Of a DNA stretch of 64,000 nucleotides, positions 27,041 to 34,737 are shown in pieces; position 1 is the stretch's first letter; each line of letters opens with the position of its first letter. The notes below the pieces were generated by a model that made no database searches, had not been told where the DNA came from, and saw nothing but the letters and a program-made list of their open reading frames with translations. Location: NCBI RefSeq assembly GCF_023630705.1, contig NZ_JALQEM010000018.1, forward strand, positions 62,001 through 126,000, given 5' to 3'. The DNA is from Caballeronia sp. GAFFF1 (GTDB lineage: Bacteria; Pseudomonadota; Gammaproteobacteria; Burkholderiales; Burkholderiaceae). Made by a program: the position numbers and the translations under genes.

Positions 27041-28711
27041 TCAGGCTAACTGAAACTTCCCAACAAGCCCCTTGAGCGCGCGCGCTTGATCATCGAGCGA
27101 TTGCGCCGCAGCCGCAGCCTGTTCGACGAGCGCCGCGTTCTGCTGCGTCCCGGCGTCCATCTGCGAAACGGCGTGTCCAATCGCCTCGATGCCCGACTTC
27201 TGCTCGGCCGAAGCCGCCGAAATCTCGCCCATGATATCCGTCACGCGTCGCACGGCGCGCACCACTTCTTCCATCGTCGCGCCCGCCTCGTGCGCATACG
27301 TCGAGCCATCCGACACGCGCGAAACCGACGTGTCGATCAACGTCTTGATCTCCTTGGCCGCCGCCGAGGACCGCTGCGCCAGAGCGCGCACTTCGCCCGC
27401 CACGACCGCGAAGCCGCGTCCCTGCTCGCCGGCGCGCGCCGCTTCCACGGCCGCGTTCAGCGCAAGAATGTTCGTCTGAAACGCGATGCCCTCGATCACG
27501 CCGATGATGTCGCCGATGCTCTTCGCGCTCGCGTCGATGCGCTCCATGGTCTCGACCACGCGGCCCACCACCTTGCCGCCCTTCTCCGCAATCTCCGACG
27601 CATTGTGCGCAAGCGTCGTCGCCTGCATCGCGTTATCGGCGTTCTGGCGCACCGTCGAGGTCAGTTGCTCCATGCTGGCCGCCGTCTTCTCCAGCGCGAC
27701 CGCCTGCTCTTCCGTGCGACGCGACAGATCCACGTTGCCGGTCGAGATTTCGCTCGACGCCGACGCGATCGCCTCCGCGCTCGCCGCAATGTCGCCGACC
27801 GTCGCCGACAAGCCCGACTGCATTTCGGACAACGCGTAAAGCATGCTGGCGTCGTCGCGGCGCTTGAGGCGGATCGGATAAGCGAGATCGCCCGAGGCGA
27901 TGCGGCTCGCGATTTCCTTCGCATAGCCCGGCTCGCCGCCGAGTTGTCCCGACAGACGCCGCACGACCCATTCGCTGACGATGATCGCGAGCACGAAGAG
28001 CGCAATCGTCAGCACCGACACCATCACGAACGACGAATGGAAGATGAACGCGGCGGCGTCGATGGTCGCTTTCGCGGCGGCGCCCCGGCGCGCGACGAGC
28101 TCATCGACCATCTTTTCCAGCTTGCCGGTCTCGACGAGCAGCGAGACATCCTGCATGCCGACTTGCCAGTTCATCTGCGAGAGATCGAGCGGCTGCTCCT
28201 TCACGAGCTTGACGAAGCCGCGCAGGTTGCCGCTCCACGTCGCGAGCGCAGCGGAGAAACGCTTCTGTTGCGCGAGCGCGTCGGTGTCCGCATGGTCGAT
28301 GTGCTGCGCCAGTTGCGCCTGCTCCTTGCCGATCTCGGTCAGCGCGTGTTCGATCTCGTTGCCGAGGTCGTCGCGCTCCTTCGCCGTCGATGCCGTGAGC
28401 AGCATCTTCTGCGAACGGCTCGCGCGCAGCAGATAGCCGCGCGTTTCCTCGGCCGCGCGGCTCGCGACATAGCCCTGCGTATAGATAGACTCGGTCGCGC
28501 CGTTGAGCCGGCTGATCTGCGTGAGCGCAATCGCGCCGATGCCGAGCGTGCCCGCCAGAACGAGGCCGAAGGCGAGGCGCAACGTCGCCTTCACGGACAA
28601 GGTGCGCTTCGAAGCCGTCTTGCTTCCGGCGGCGAGCGCCGCCCGTCCTGAAGCGGCGTTCGGCATTAGGCCAGCGCCGCGCGCCGCGCGTAGCGGAAAG
28701 AGTCTCATCAT
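27041..28711 (-). CDS. Methyl-accepting chemotaxis protein
   Basis: 556 residues. TM1 near 47-67 ([23 protein letters not shown]), a periplasmic four-helix-bundle sensor to about 220, TM2 near 224-245 ([21 protein letters not shown]), HAMP to about 300, then the signalling helices with the hairpin tip [36 protein letters not shown] near 405-440. No C-terminal CheR/CheB pentapeptide is present. It signals to CheA/CheW; the ligand is not predictable. A start at residue 16 (MPNAASG) is possible. Convergent with the HDOD gene across the repeat region. Confidence 0.95.
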   Translation of the reverse strand: MMRLFPLRAARGAGLMPNAASGRAALAAGSKTASKRTLSVKATLRLAFGLVLAGTLGIGAIALTQISRLNGATESIYTQGYVASRAAEETRGYLLRASRSQKMLLTASTAKERDDLGNEIEHALTEIGKEQAQLAQHIDHADTDALAQQKRFSAALATWSGNLRGFVKLVKEQPLDLSQMNWQVGMQDVSLLVETGKLEKMVDELVARRGAAAKATIDAAAFIFHSSFVMVSVLTIALFVLAIIVSEWVVRRLSGQLGGEPGYAKEIASRIASGDLAYPIRLKRRDDASMLYALSEMQSGLSATVGDIAASAEAIASASSEISTGNVDLSRRTEEQAVALEKTAASMEQLTSTVRQNADNAMQATTLAHNASEIAEKGGKVVGRVVETMERIDASAKSIGDIIGVIEGIAFQTNILALNAAVEAARAGEQGRGFAVVAGEVRALAQRSSAAAKEIKTLIDTSVSRVSDGSTYAHEAGATMEEVVRAVRRVTDIMGEISAASAEQKSGIEAIGHAVSQMDAGTQQNAALVEQAAAAAQSLDDQARALKGLVGKFQLA

Positions 28712-29022
28712 GTATCCCCGTGTGATGTTCTTCGAACGGTACGCCCGCTCTACGGGACGTCCACATCGCTGGTCTACGGCATCTGCCTCGTTTTTCTTTA
28801 GCGCGGTGCGTACGGTCGTTCGGTGCCCGGCGATTCTTATAACCGGCCAAAATTCGTTTGTTCAGACGATAGACGACGCGTCGCCCAGACCCTGTCCGAT
28901 TCGCGACAAACCTTGGCATGACAACGCGAGCGAGCCACCCTACACTTGACACACATTCGGTTCGCGCATGAATCGCGGGCAGAACAACGAATCCTAACCA
29001 CCGCTTCCTTTCCTCCGTCACC
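28712..29022. other. Divergent intergenic region, chemoreceptor / MFS gene
   Basis: 311 bp that should hold both promoters. TTGACA at 28946-28951 (+) is a perfect -35 hexamer, but the sequence 17 bp on (TGAATC) is a poor -10. Nothing else was recognised. Confidence 0.35.
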
Positions 29023-30282
29023 ATGCAAACGAGTATCGACAAAGGCGCTTTCCCGAGTTCGGGCGGCGCGTCGGCAGTGAATGCGGCCAGCGCGGCGAAT
29101 GCGACACCCGTGCCAGCGCCGCGCACCGTGTATTCCGTGCTGGGCGCCATCAGCTTCTCGCATCTGCTCAACGACATGATCCAGTCGCTGATTCTGGCGA
29201 TCTACCCCATGTTCAAAAGCGAGTTCGCGCTCACCTTCGGGCAGATCGGCCTTATCACGCTGACGTATCAGATCACCGCGTCGCTGCTGCAACCGATCGT
29301 CGGGCTGTACACGGACAAGCATCCGAAGCCGTATTCGCTGCCCGTCGGGATGGGCTTCACGCTGTCCGGTCTCCTGCTGATGTCAATTGCAGGCAACTTC
29401 GGCACGTTGCTGATCGCGGCGGCGCTGGTGGGCTGCGGCTCGTCGGTGTTCCATCCGGAATCGTCGCGGGTGGCGCGCATGGCTTCGGGCGGCAAGCACG
29501 GTCTCGCGCAGTCGCTGTTTCAGGTGGGCGGCAACGCGGGCTCGTCGCTCGGGCCGCTGCTTGCCGCGCTCGTCGTCATTCCGCACGGCCAGCGCTCGAT
29601 CGCGTGGTTCTCGGCGGCGGCGCTGCTCGCGATGGTCGTGCTCGCGAACATCGGCCGCTGGTACAAGCGTCATCCGGCGGTCAAGAAAGGCCGCGGGAAA
29701 GCGGCGCACGCGTCGCTGCCGCGCGAGAAGGTCGTGATGGCGATGAGCGTGCTCGTCCTGCTCGTCTTCTCGAAGTACTTCTACCTTGCCAGCATCACGA
29801 GCTATTTCACGTTCTATCTGATCAGCAAGTTCGGCGTGTCGGTGCAGGCCGCGCAGATTCACCTGTTCGTGTTCCTCGCGGCGGTCGCGGCGGGCACGAT
29901 CATCGGCGGGCCCGTGGGCGACAAGGTCGGACGCAAGGCGGTGATCTGGGTATCGATTCTCGGCGTCGCGCCGTTCACCTTGCTGATGCCGTATGTGAAC
30001 CTGTTCTGGACCGGCGTGCTGTCGGTGGTGATCGGGCTCGTGCTGGCCTCGGCGTTCTCGGCGATTCTGGTCTACGCGCAGGAACTGATTCCCGGCAAGG
30101 TCGGCATGGTCGCGGGCCTGTTCTTCGGCTTCGCGTTCGGCATGGGCGGCGTCGGCGCGGCGGTGCTCGGGCATCTCGCGGACGTGACGAGCATCGATTA
30201 TGTCTACAAGCTCTGCGCGTTCCTTCCGTTGATCGGCGTGCTGACGGTGTTGCTGCCCAAGACCCACGACGCGAAAGCTTGA
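29023..30282 (+). CDS. MFS transporter, fosmidomycin-resistance (Fsr) type
   Basis: 419 residues with 12 predicted membrane helices. The first 35 residues are a polar tail. SHLLNDMIQSLILAIYPMFK opens the domain and matches the Fsr family. Others are PIVGLYTDKHPKPYSLPVGM near 90-108, GCGSSVFHPESSRVARMASGGKHG near 145 and GGPVGDKVGRKAVIWVS near 298. Fsr-type exporters push out fosmidomycin and other small molecules with proton antiport; the natural substrate is unknown. A strong terminator hairpin follows 26 bp after the stop. Confidence 0.93.
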   Translation: MQTSIDKGAFPSSGGASAVNAASAANATPVPAPRTVYSVLGAISFSHLLNDMIQSLILAIYPMFKSEFALTFGQIGLITLTYQITASLLQPIVGLYTDKHPKPYSLPVGMGFTLSGLLLMSIAGNFGTLLIAAALVGCGSSVFHPESSRVARMASGGKHGLAQSLFQVGGNAGSSLGPLLAALVVIPHGQRSIAWFSAAALLAMVVLANIGRWYKRHPAVKKGRGKAAHASLPREKVVMAMSVLVLLVFSKYFYLASITSYFTFYLISKFGVSVQAAQIHLFVFLAAVAAGTIIGGPVGDKVGRKAVIWVSILGVAPFTLLMPYVNLFWTGVLSVVIGLVLASAFSAILVYAQELIPGKVGMVAGLFFGFAFGMGGVGAAVLGHLADVTSIDYVYKLCAFLPLIGVLTVLLPKTHDAKA

Positions 30283-30307
30283 GGTCGTCGCCTCGTCGTG
30301 GTTGACG

Positions 30308-30345
30308 CGCCCGGTCATGCAGCCATGACCGGGCGTTTGTCTTTC
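30308..30345 (+). terminator. Intrinsic terminator after the MFS gene
   Basis: Perfect 12-bp stem CGCCCGGTCATG / CATGACCGGGCG with a CAGC loop, followed by TTTGTCTTT. It can also end transcripts from the opposite strand in part, although the minus-strand tail is less U-rich. Confidence 0.88.
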
Positions 30346-30452
30346 CGGGAACGCATCGACAACTTGTGACGAGCTTCCCCGTATGCGTGCTCGTCCTTCC
30401 CCGCATCGGGGACATGCTGCTGCATTCGCGTGATAGGCCACGCAGGCACCGC

Positions 30453-32348
30453 TCACTTCTGTTCGAGCGCCGCCCTGATCTGCGCGAGCGCGCTCGCGTC
30501 CTCGATAGTCGGCAGATCGCCGGGATCGCGGCCTTCGGCCAGCGCGGCAATCGCGCGGCGCAGCAGCTTGCCCGATCGCGTCTTCGGCAGCACCGAGACG
30601 AAATGCACGCGCGCTGGACGCGCGATCGCGCCGAGTTGCGTATCGACCGCGTGGCACAGCTCCGCTTCCATGCCTTCGCGCGCGCCCGGCGCATTGATGC
30701 GATCGGCGTCGCGCAGCACGACGAACGCCGTCGCCGTCTGCCCCTTGAGCGCGTCGGTCACGCCGACGACCGCGACTTCCGCGACCGCCGCGTGCGCCGA
30801 CAATGCCTCCTCGATCTCGCGCGTGCCGAGCCGATGCCCCGCCACGTTGATTACGTCGTCGGTGCGCCCGAGTATCGACACGTAGCCGTCCTCGTCCTGC
30901 ACGCCCCAGTCGAACGTCGAATAGACCATCTGGTTCGGCACGCTTTGCCAGTACGTCCCGACAAAGCGCCTGTCGTCGCCCCATACGGTCTGCATGCAGC
31001 CCGGCGGCAGCGGATAGCCGAGCGTCACGACGCCCTTCTCGCCCGGCGCGCACGGCTCGCCGGTCATCTCGTTGCGCAGCGTCAGGTTGAAACCCATCGA
31101 CGGCACGCCCGGCGACCCGAGCTTCGACGGCAATGCCTCGATGCCGCGCGGTATCGCCAGCATCGGCCAGCCGGTTTCCGTCTGCCAGTAGTTGTCGATC
31201 ACGGGCTTCTGCAACGCGCTCTGTATCCACTGCGCGGTGGGCTCGTCGAGCGGCTCGCCCGCCAGAAAGAGCGTGCGCAGGCTCGACAGATCGTATTTCT
31301 CCATCAGCGCCGGGTCCTGCTTCTTCAGGACGCGGATCGCGGTGGGCGCGGTGAACATCAGGTTGATCTTGTGCTGCTCGACGAGCCGCCACCAGATGCC
31401 GCCATCCGGACGAACGGGCGTGCCTTCGTACATGACGGTCGTGAGTCCCGCAATCAGCGGCGCATAAATGATGTAGCTATGACCCACGACCCAGCCGATG
31501 TCCGATGCCGTGAACATCGTGTCGCCGGCCGCGCCCTGAAAAATATGCTCCATCGACGCCGCGAGCGCGACCGCATAGCCGCCGACATCGCGCTGCACGC
31601 CCTTCGGCCTGCCCGTGGTGCCGGACGTGTAGAGCACATACGACGGCTCGTTCGATTCGAGCCATTCGCAGGGAACGTGCGCATCGAAGAATTGCTCGCG
31701 CAGCGGCTCGTAGGCGACCAGATAGCTCGCCTGAAGGCGCTCGGGCGCAAGCTGCCGGTCGATCAGAAGCACTTGCGGCACCTTGAATTCGGCGCGCGAC
31801 AAGGCTTCGTCGACGAGCGGCGTGTAGTCGATGACCTTGCCCGCGCGCGCGCCCGCATCGGCGGTGACGATAAGCGTGGGTTCGGCATCGTCGATGCGCG
31901 CCGCGAGATTCGGCGCCGCGAAGCCGCCGAACACGACAGAATGGATCGCGCCGATGCGCGCGCACGCGAGCATCGCGAACAGCGCCTCGGGGATCATCGG
32001 CAGATAGATGAGCACGCGGTCGCCCTTCCTGACCGAGAGCGAGCGCATGACGGCGGCCATGCGGTTCACTTCGGCGTGCAGCTCGGCATAGGTATAGCGG
32101 CGCTCGATGCCGGTTTCGGTCGAGACATAGACGAGCGCGTCCTGCTGCGCGCGCGACGCGAGATGGCGATCGACCGCGTTATGGCACAGGTTCGTGCGCC
32201 CGCCGACGAACCATCGCGCGAACGGCGGGTTGCTCGCATCGAGCACCTGTTCGAACGGCGTCTGCCAATGGATGCGGCGGGCCTGCTCGGCCCAGAATGT
32301 TTCGGGCTCTTCGATCGACTGGCGATACGCTTCTCGGTAAGTCGGCAT
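30453..32348 (-). CDS. prpE: Propionyl-CoA synthetase (acetyl-CoA synthetase-like)
   Basis: 631 residues of the ANL superfamily. The ATP signature is YVLYTSGTTGRPKGVQRDVGG near 235-255, with the hinge and core motifs YWQTETGWP near 355 and GRTDDVINVAGHRLGTREIEE near 490-510. The acylation-site Lys is in PKTRSGKLLRRAI near 590. PrpE makes propionyl-CoA through an acyl-AMP. The start at MPTYREAYRQSIEEPE matches the family better than the ATG 19 codons upstream. No prpBCD genes are nearby, so it stands apart from the methylcitrate cycle. Confidence 0.93.
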   Translation of the reverse strand: MPTYREAYRQSIEEPETFWAEQARRIHWQTPFEQVLDASNPPFARWFVGGRTNLCHNAVDRHLASRAQQDALVYVSTETGIERRYTYAELHAEVNRMAAVMRSLSVRKGDRVLIYLPMIPEALFAMLACARIGAIHSVVFGGFAAPNLAARIDDAEPTLIVTADAGARAGKVIDYTPLVDEALSRAEFKVPQVLLIDRQLAPERLQASYLVAYEPLREQFFDAHVPCEWLESNEPSYVLYTSGTTGRPKGVQRDVGGYAVALAASMEHIFQGAAGDTMFTASDIGWVVGHSYIIYAPLIAGLTTVMYEGTPVRPDGGIWWRLVEQHKINLMFTAPTAIRVLKKQDPALMEKYDLSSLRTLFLAGEPLDEPTAQWIQSALQKPVIDNYWQTETGWPMLAIPRGIEALPSKLGSPGVPSMGFNLTLRNEMTGEPCAPGEKGVVTLGYPLPPGCMQTVWGDDRRFVGTYWQSVPNQMVYSTFDWGVQDEDGYVSILGRTDDVINVAGHRLGTREIEEALSAHAAVAEVAVVGVTDALKGQTATAFVVLRDADRINAPGAREGMEAELCHAVDTQLGAIARPARVHFVSVLPKTRSGKLLRRAIAALAEGRDPGDLPTIEDASALAQIRAALEQK

Positions 32349-32589
32349 GCGCGTCCTCTGCAAGATGCAATCTGTGGCGAGTCGCTGCTTGGCGACTCGC
32401 TCCACAGCATAGAGCAGCGGGCGAATGGCTGACTAGAGAGGGCGCGCCCTGATCGTGTGAGCGACGTGTCATCGGACGATGCGATCGCCACGGTGGCAAG
32501 CGGCTTCGGGCGCATCATTGCCGGGCACGGCGCTGATGCCGTCGCGCCCTATGTGTCTGGGCAGTTGCGCGAGTGAGCGGTCCGCGCGT

Positions 32590-33072
32590 TCAGACCGCGC
32601 GGCTGCCCGATCTGCGCGATGGCGGCGCGCTCGCCGGTGCCGCGCCGTGTCTGAGCAGCACCGGCGCGAGTTCGCCCGCCACGCGCATGCTCGATACAAC
32701 GACCGTTCGCACGCCGCTGTCTTGCGTGAGCGCACGCAGCGTTTCGCGCGTCGCCGCCCGCGCCTCGATGCGCGGTTCGATCACGATCAATCCGCGGCAG
32801 TACGCCGCCAGCGCCACGCGATGCGTGCGCAGCCACGCGGCGCGAAGAGCGAAGTCGTCGGGCGTTTCGTCGTCGCTGTGTTCCGCGACGATGACGAACG
32901 GCGTCGCGAGCGCGAGCAGCCGCCGCATCTGCGCGGACCACGCGAACGCGTAGCCCGGCTTTACCGCCCGGCGACGCACGCGCACGAGCGGGAAGCGGCT
33001 TGCGTCGAGCATGGGCGTGTCTAGGGCGTTGGGAGTAAGGTCGGCGGCAATCACAGCGGCTTCGGGCTCCAT
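32590..33072 (-). CDS. Uncharacterised protein, second gene of a Fur-box operon
   Basis: 160 residues, not recognised. No membrane segment or signal peptide. The middle has two short hydrophobic strands (TPFVIVAEHSD near 57 and HRVALAAYCRGLIVIEP near 85-100) and VRTVVVSSMRVAGEL near 123, which together suggest a small alternating alpha/beta fold. The last 20 residues are Pro/Ser/Arg-rich. Its ATG lies inside the end of the upstream gene (22-bp overlap), so the two are probably translationally coupled. Codon use is like its neighbours. Iron control is inferred from the Fur-type palindrome. Confidence 0.6.
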   Translation of the reverse strand: MEPEAAVIAADLTPNALDTPMLDASRFPLVRVRRRAVKPGYAFAWSAQMRRLLALATPFVIVAEHSDDETPDDFALRAAWLRTHRVALAAYCRGLIVIEPRIEARAATRETLRALTQDSGVRTVVVSSMRVAGELAPVLLRHGAAPASAPPSRRSGSRAV

Positions 33073-33311
33073 TCGTTCAGGGCGGCGACGAGACTCGCCC
33101 AGCGGGAACGGCGCGGCACGACGCGCTTCTTTCGCGCGGCGCGCGGCGGCGAGTTCTCGACGCTCGCGGGCGACGATGCGGCAGGCGCTTCGTGCCAGGC
33201 ACGGCGAGTTGTTTCGAGTACTTTGGCGGCGTTCGCTGCGATGGCGCAGCCCGCTAGTGCATCACGCGGGTCGCTATGTGTTCCGCCGTCGGGCTTCAGA
33301 TCGTTGGTCAC
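33051..33311 (-). CDS. Small uncharacterised protein, first gene of a Fur-box operon
   Basis: 86 residues from a GTG start. That start was chosen because GGAGG lies six bases ahead; in-frame ATGs at 33350 and further up would place the start next to the Fur-box palindrome, with no ribosome site. The product begins MTNDLKPDGGTHSDPRDA, has a possible helix (ALAGCAIAANAAKVLETTRRAW) and ends basic (RAARKKRVVPRRSRWASLVAALNEW). No family is recognised. It lies 41 bp after the Fur-type palindrome and overlaps the next gene by 22 bp. Confidence 0.5.
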   Translation of the reverse strand: MTNDLKPDGGTHSDPRDALAGCAIAANAAKVLETTRRAWHEAPAASSPASVENSPPRAARKKRVVPRRSRWASLVAALNEWSPKPL

Positions 33312-33352
33312 GTCGGGCCTCCAGTCGTGTATCCACGATGTATGACGCATTG

Positions 33353-33373
33353 TATTGAGAATCATTCTCAATA
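33353..33373 (-). promoter_or_regulatory. Fur box
   Basis: A perfect 21-bp palindrome: arms TATTGAGAAT and ATTCTCAATA around one central C. Its core TGAGAATCATTCTCA is the usual Burkholderia-type Fur operator. It lies upstream of the 33311 start on the minus strand. The plus side leads only into the tandem-repeat region, so the minus-strand pair is the probable target. Confidence 0.82.
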
Positions 33374-33500
33374 ACAAGCGTGATGCGAGGGATGCGGCAG
33401 GATGTGACAGCCGCCGATCCGCACGCTGCTGCTTCCAATGGTCCGAGCGGGGCGAGCAATCGGTCGGCTCGAAGGGCCGAGGGGCTCAAGGGGGTTGAGC

Positions 33501-33743
33501 GGTTTGCGTGGTTTGCGTGGTTTGCGTGGTTTGCGTGGTTTGCGTGGTTTGCGTGGTTTGCGTGGTTTGCGTGGTTTGCGTGGTTTGCGTGGTTTGCGTG
33601 GTTTGCGTGGTGTGCGTGGTGTGCGTGGTGTGCGTGGTGTGCGTGGTGTGCGTGGTGTGCGTGGTGTGCGTGGTGTGCGTGGTGTGCGTGGTGTGCGTGG
33701 TGTGCGCGGTGTGCGCGGTGTGCGCGGTGTGCGCGGTGTGCGC
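33501..33743 (+). repeat. 27-copy 9-bp tandem array in three blocks
   Basis: Perfect 9-bp periodicity. Twelve copies of GGTTTGCGT (33501-33608) are followed by ten of GGTGTGCGT (33609-33698), then five of GGTGTGCGC (33699-33743). Each block differs from the one before by a single base. All six frames are open through it because of the unit length, which creates long spurious reading frames. A degenerate flank with GAGCCGTTG and GCCGTCGGA units follows to about 33835. Confidence 0.97.
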
Positions 33744-33984
33744 GGTTTGACCGGTACAGGCTCTTGGAGCCGTGAAGGCGTTGAGCCGTTGAGCCGTTGC
33801 AGCCGTCGGAGCCGTCGGAGCCGTCGGAGCCGTTGGGACGATATCAGCGGCAGCAGCGGTGGCAACATTACAGCGGTTCGGGCAACTCGAGCAGCTCAAG
33901 CGCCCCAAGCGCCCGGCACCTTTAGAGCGGCCTAAGCGGTCGCTAGCCTCCAACTGGTCAAAACGGCCAACCGACTCAACCGAC
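33744..33984. other. Degenerate repeat flank, no gene
   Basis: Between the tandem array and mtnN. It holds three GCCGTCGGA units near 33798-33825, a run of GTTGAGCC units before them and other loose 9-bp echoes. I see no credible gene, promoter or terminator. Confidence 0.5.
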
Positions 33985-34737
33985 TCACGCAGCCCGCATC
34001 AAAAACCGCGACAACACCCCCGACGAATACATCCCCGCAATCGCCGTCAAGAATTCCGCGAAGGACGCGGGCGCGGCGGCATCGGCTGTATCGGAAATGG
34101 TGCGGACCACGGCGCACGGCACGCCGTGCTCATAGCAGACCTGCGCGAGCGCCGCGCCTTCCATCTCGACCGCGAGCGCATCCGGCAGCGCAGCGCGCAA
34201 CGCGCTCACCGCCTCGTGGCTCGCGATGAACTTGTCGCCGCTCACCACCAGCCCGCGATGCACGCGCGGCCGCATGACGGCGAAGCGCTCGGCGAGCGCA
34301 TCGCCTTCGGTCTCGATGAACGTGAGCGCCGCAGCGGCAAGCGCGTCCGACAGCGCGCTGTCGGCGTCGAAATGCGTGCGCTCCAGCAGCGGCACTTCGT
34401 AGCGCGGGAAAAACGGCGACGCGTCGAGATCGTGCTGAAGCAGCGCGTTCGCGACGACGATATCGCCCACGCGCACGTCCGCCTGCACGCCGCCCGCGAC
34501 GCCCGTGAAGAGAATCGCATCGACGCCGAAGACGTGGATGAGCGCGCTCGCCGTCGCGGCCGCCGCGACCTTGCCGATGCGCGCGAGCGTCACGACGACC
34601 GGCACGCCGTGCGCCTCGCCGACGTGATATTCGCGCTTGCCGAGCGTGACCGTGCGCACTTCGCCCGCGTCCCGCATGTGCGCGATCAGGTCGCCCAGTT
34701 CCTGCGGCAGCGCCGCCATGATCGCAAGCCGCTTCAT
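33985..34737 (-). CDS. mtnN: 5'-methylthioadenosine/S-adenosylhomocysteine nucleosidase
   Basis: 250 residues. It splits MTA and SAH to adenine and the thioribose or ribosylhomocysteine, in the activated-methyl cycle. PNP/UDP phosphorylase fold: IMAALPQELGDLIAHM at the start, ILFTGVAGGV near 77, VSGDKFIA near 155, the Glu pair of VEMEGAALAQVCYEHGVPC near 180 and the catalytic Asp in VVRTISDTAD near 205. Start MKRLAIM overlaps the uvrD stop by four bases (ATGA), so it is co-transcribed with uvrD. Confidence 0.94.
   Translation of the reverse strand: MKRLAIMAALPQELGDLIAHMRDAGEVRTVTLGKREYHVGEAHGVPVVVTLARIGKVAAAATASALIHVFGVDAILFTGVAGGVQADVRVGDIVVANALLQHDLDASPFFPRYEVPLLERTHFDADSALSDALAAAALTFIETEGDALAERFAVMRPRVHRGLVVSGDKFIASHEAVSALRAALPDALAVEMEGAALAQVCYEHGVPCAVVRTISDTADAAAPASFAEFLTAIAGMYSSGVLSRFLMRAA

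Noticed and set aside
33501-33743. CRISPR array
   Set aside because: Units are contiguous 9-mers without spacers, and no cas genes are present.
33368-33868. Reading frames of 80-166 codons across the 9-bp array, such as a TPR/KPR-repeat protein
   Set aside because: The 9-bp unit has no stop in any frame, so all six frames are open by construction. No start with a ribosome site or conserved flank supports a protein.
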